A stretch of DNA of 64,000 bases. It comes from Streptomyces sp. NBC_00690 (GTDB lineage: Bacteria; Actinomycetota; Actinomycetes; Streptomycetales; Streptomycetaceae). The notes beneath the pieces are model-generated. The model saw only the letters and a list, made by a program, of their open reading frames with translations, searched no databases and was not told where the DNA came from. The position numbers were made by a program, and so were the translations under genes. Below are positions 63,435 to 64,000 of the stretch, piece after piece. How positions within the stretch are numbered: the stretch's first letter is position 1; each line of letters starts with the position of its first letter. The DNA lies in the NCBI RefSeq assembly GCF_036226685.1, contig NZ_CP109009.1, positions 7,963,501-8,027,500 of the forward strand. Reading direction: 5' to 3'.

Positions 63435-64000
63435 CCCAGGGCCTCGACGTCGAGGATGTGGGGCTTGACGTCGACCGGCTTTCTGAGCACCTTCTGTTCG
63501 AGGTAGAAGCGGGCCACGGACTCGAAGCGCTTGATGTCGTCGGCCCCGATCTGTTCGACGGTCCCGCCCTCGCGCAGAATGCGGAGCTGGAGCTCCTTGG
63601 CCGCACCGGTGACGGCCGTCGGCCCGCGGTCGGTGAAGACGTTGACGTACTTCTCCGGGGCGGCCTTCTGGGTCACGCTGCCGGTGCGGAGATAGTCGTA
63701 CAGGGCCTTGACCACCTTGGGATGCTGCTCGGCGAAGCCGGTGCGCACCGCGTGGAAGCTGTAGTTGTCCGAGCCGACGGCGGCGCCGTCGGCGACGAAG
63801 CGGGAGTCGCCGCTGCCGAGCTCCGCGACGGAGTAGGCGGCCCAGGACGCCCAGGCGTCCACCTGGCCCGTCTTGTAGACGGAGGCGGTCTGGTCGGGGC
63901 GTAGATAGACGCGTTCGACCTTGTCGGCCGGAACGCCGTGCCGGGCGAGCGCCTTGAGGAGGAGGTACTCGCCGGTGCCGCCCTCATTGACGGCGACCTT
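63431..64000 (-). CDS. SsuA-like sulfonate-binding protein, 5' end outside window
   Basis: The C-terminal 189 residues of an aliphatic-sulfonate binding protein run off the right edge. Readable features are VAVNEGGTGEYLLLKALARH, YLRPDQTASVYKTGQVDAWA, and SRFVADGAAVGSDNYSFHAV. The stop overlaps the permease start in ATGA. The signal peptide, expected beyond 64000, cannot be checked. Confidence 0.85.
   Translation of the reverse strand, partial: KVAVNEGGTGEYLLLKALARHGVPADKVERVYLRPDQTASVYKTGQVDAWASWAAYSVAELGSGDSRFVADGAAVGSDNYSFHAVRTGFAEQHPKVVKALYDYLRTGSVTQKAAPEKYVNVFTDRGPTAVTGAAKELQLRILREGGTVEQIGADDIKRFESVARFYLEQKVLRKPVDVKPHILDVEALG

Overview
The window is high-GC actinomycete DNA, almost certainly Streptomyces or a close relative. 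Coding density is high with strong third-position GC, GTG and TTG starts are used, short operons overlap at ATGA, and the gene families are typical of the genus (HXXEE, DUF5988, DUF1048/PadR, DrrAB-type exporters, bicupins, LLM monooxygenases). The content is accessory rather than core: catabolism, resistance, transport and several decayed genes suggest a chromosome-arm region. No rRNA, tRNA, CRISPR array or intact insertion sequence was seen.

Layout. 0.2-4 kb: a large secreted alpha/beta hydrolase with Calx-beta-like C-terminal modules, then two tiny coupled genes. 4.3-10.5 kb: an amidase, an S1-domain remnant, a rifampin phosphotransferase (rph) with a perfect rifamycin-associated element (RAE) upstream, and a decayed NACHT-like gene. 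10.7-17 kb: a von Willebrand A protein, a MerR-linked alpha/beta hydrolase whose N-terminus looks like the start of an ABC ATPase, and a PadR-DUF1048-DUF1048-DrrA-DrrB-type efflux locus. 17.6-26.1 kb: an eight-gene aromatic ring-cleavage operon (amidohydrolase, fumarylpyruvate-hydrolase-like, gentisate-dioxygenase-like bicupin, SnoaL-like, YciI-like, beta-hydroxyacid dehydrogenase, extradiol-type VOC dioxygenase, second FAH hydrolase), read leftward from an operator-rich region and faced by an IclR regulator.

26.4-43.9 kb: an Lrp-type regulator facing a stand-alone pyruvate-dehydrogenase-E1-like enzyme, assorted hypothetical proteins, a large TPR membrane protein, a 5'-truncated BBE-type FAD oxidoreductase joined to a stray polyketide-synthase acyltransferase fragment, a secreted beta-propeller, a protein of six near-identical 37-residue repeats, a small hydrolase, and an MFS exporter divergent from a LysR regulator.

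44.9-64 kb: a rightward cluster of asparagine synthetase, class III aminotransferase, a complete oligopeptide-type ABC importer (two permeases, fused double ATPase, lipoprotein), an LLM monooxygenase, an unknown protein, a divergent class II DAHP-synthase-like enzyme, and a ligase plus LuxC-like reductase pair resembling the aryl-carboxylate reductases of phenazine and grixazone pathways. It meets, tail to tail across a strong hairpin, a leftward alkanesulfonate-type operon (SsuA-like cut by the window edge, SsuC, SsuB, a second signal-less SsuA-like protein, SsuD-like monooxygenase). This 20-kb block has no product I recognise and is the best candidate for an undescribed system. The short promoter-plus-terminator unit built into the RAE is the most unusual regulatory signal.
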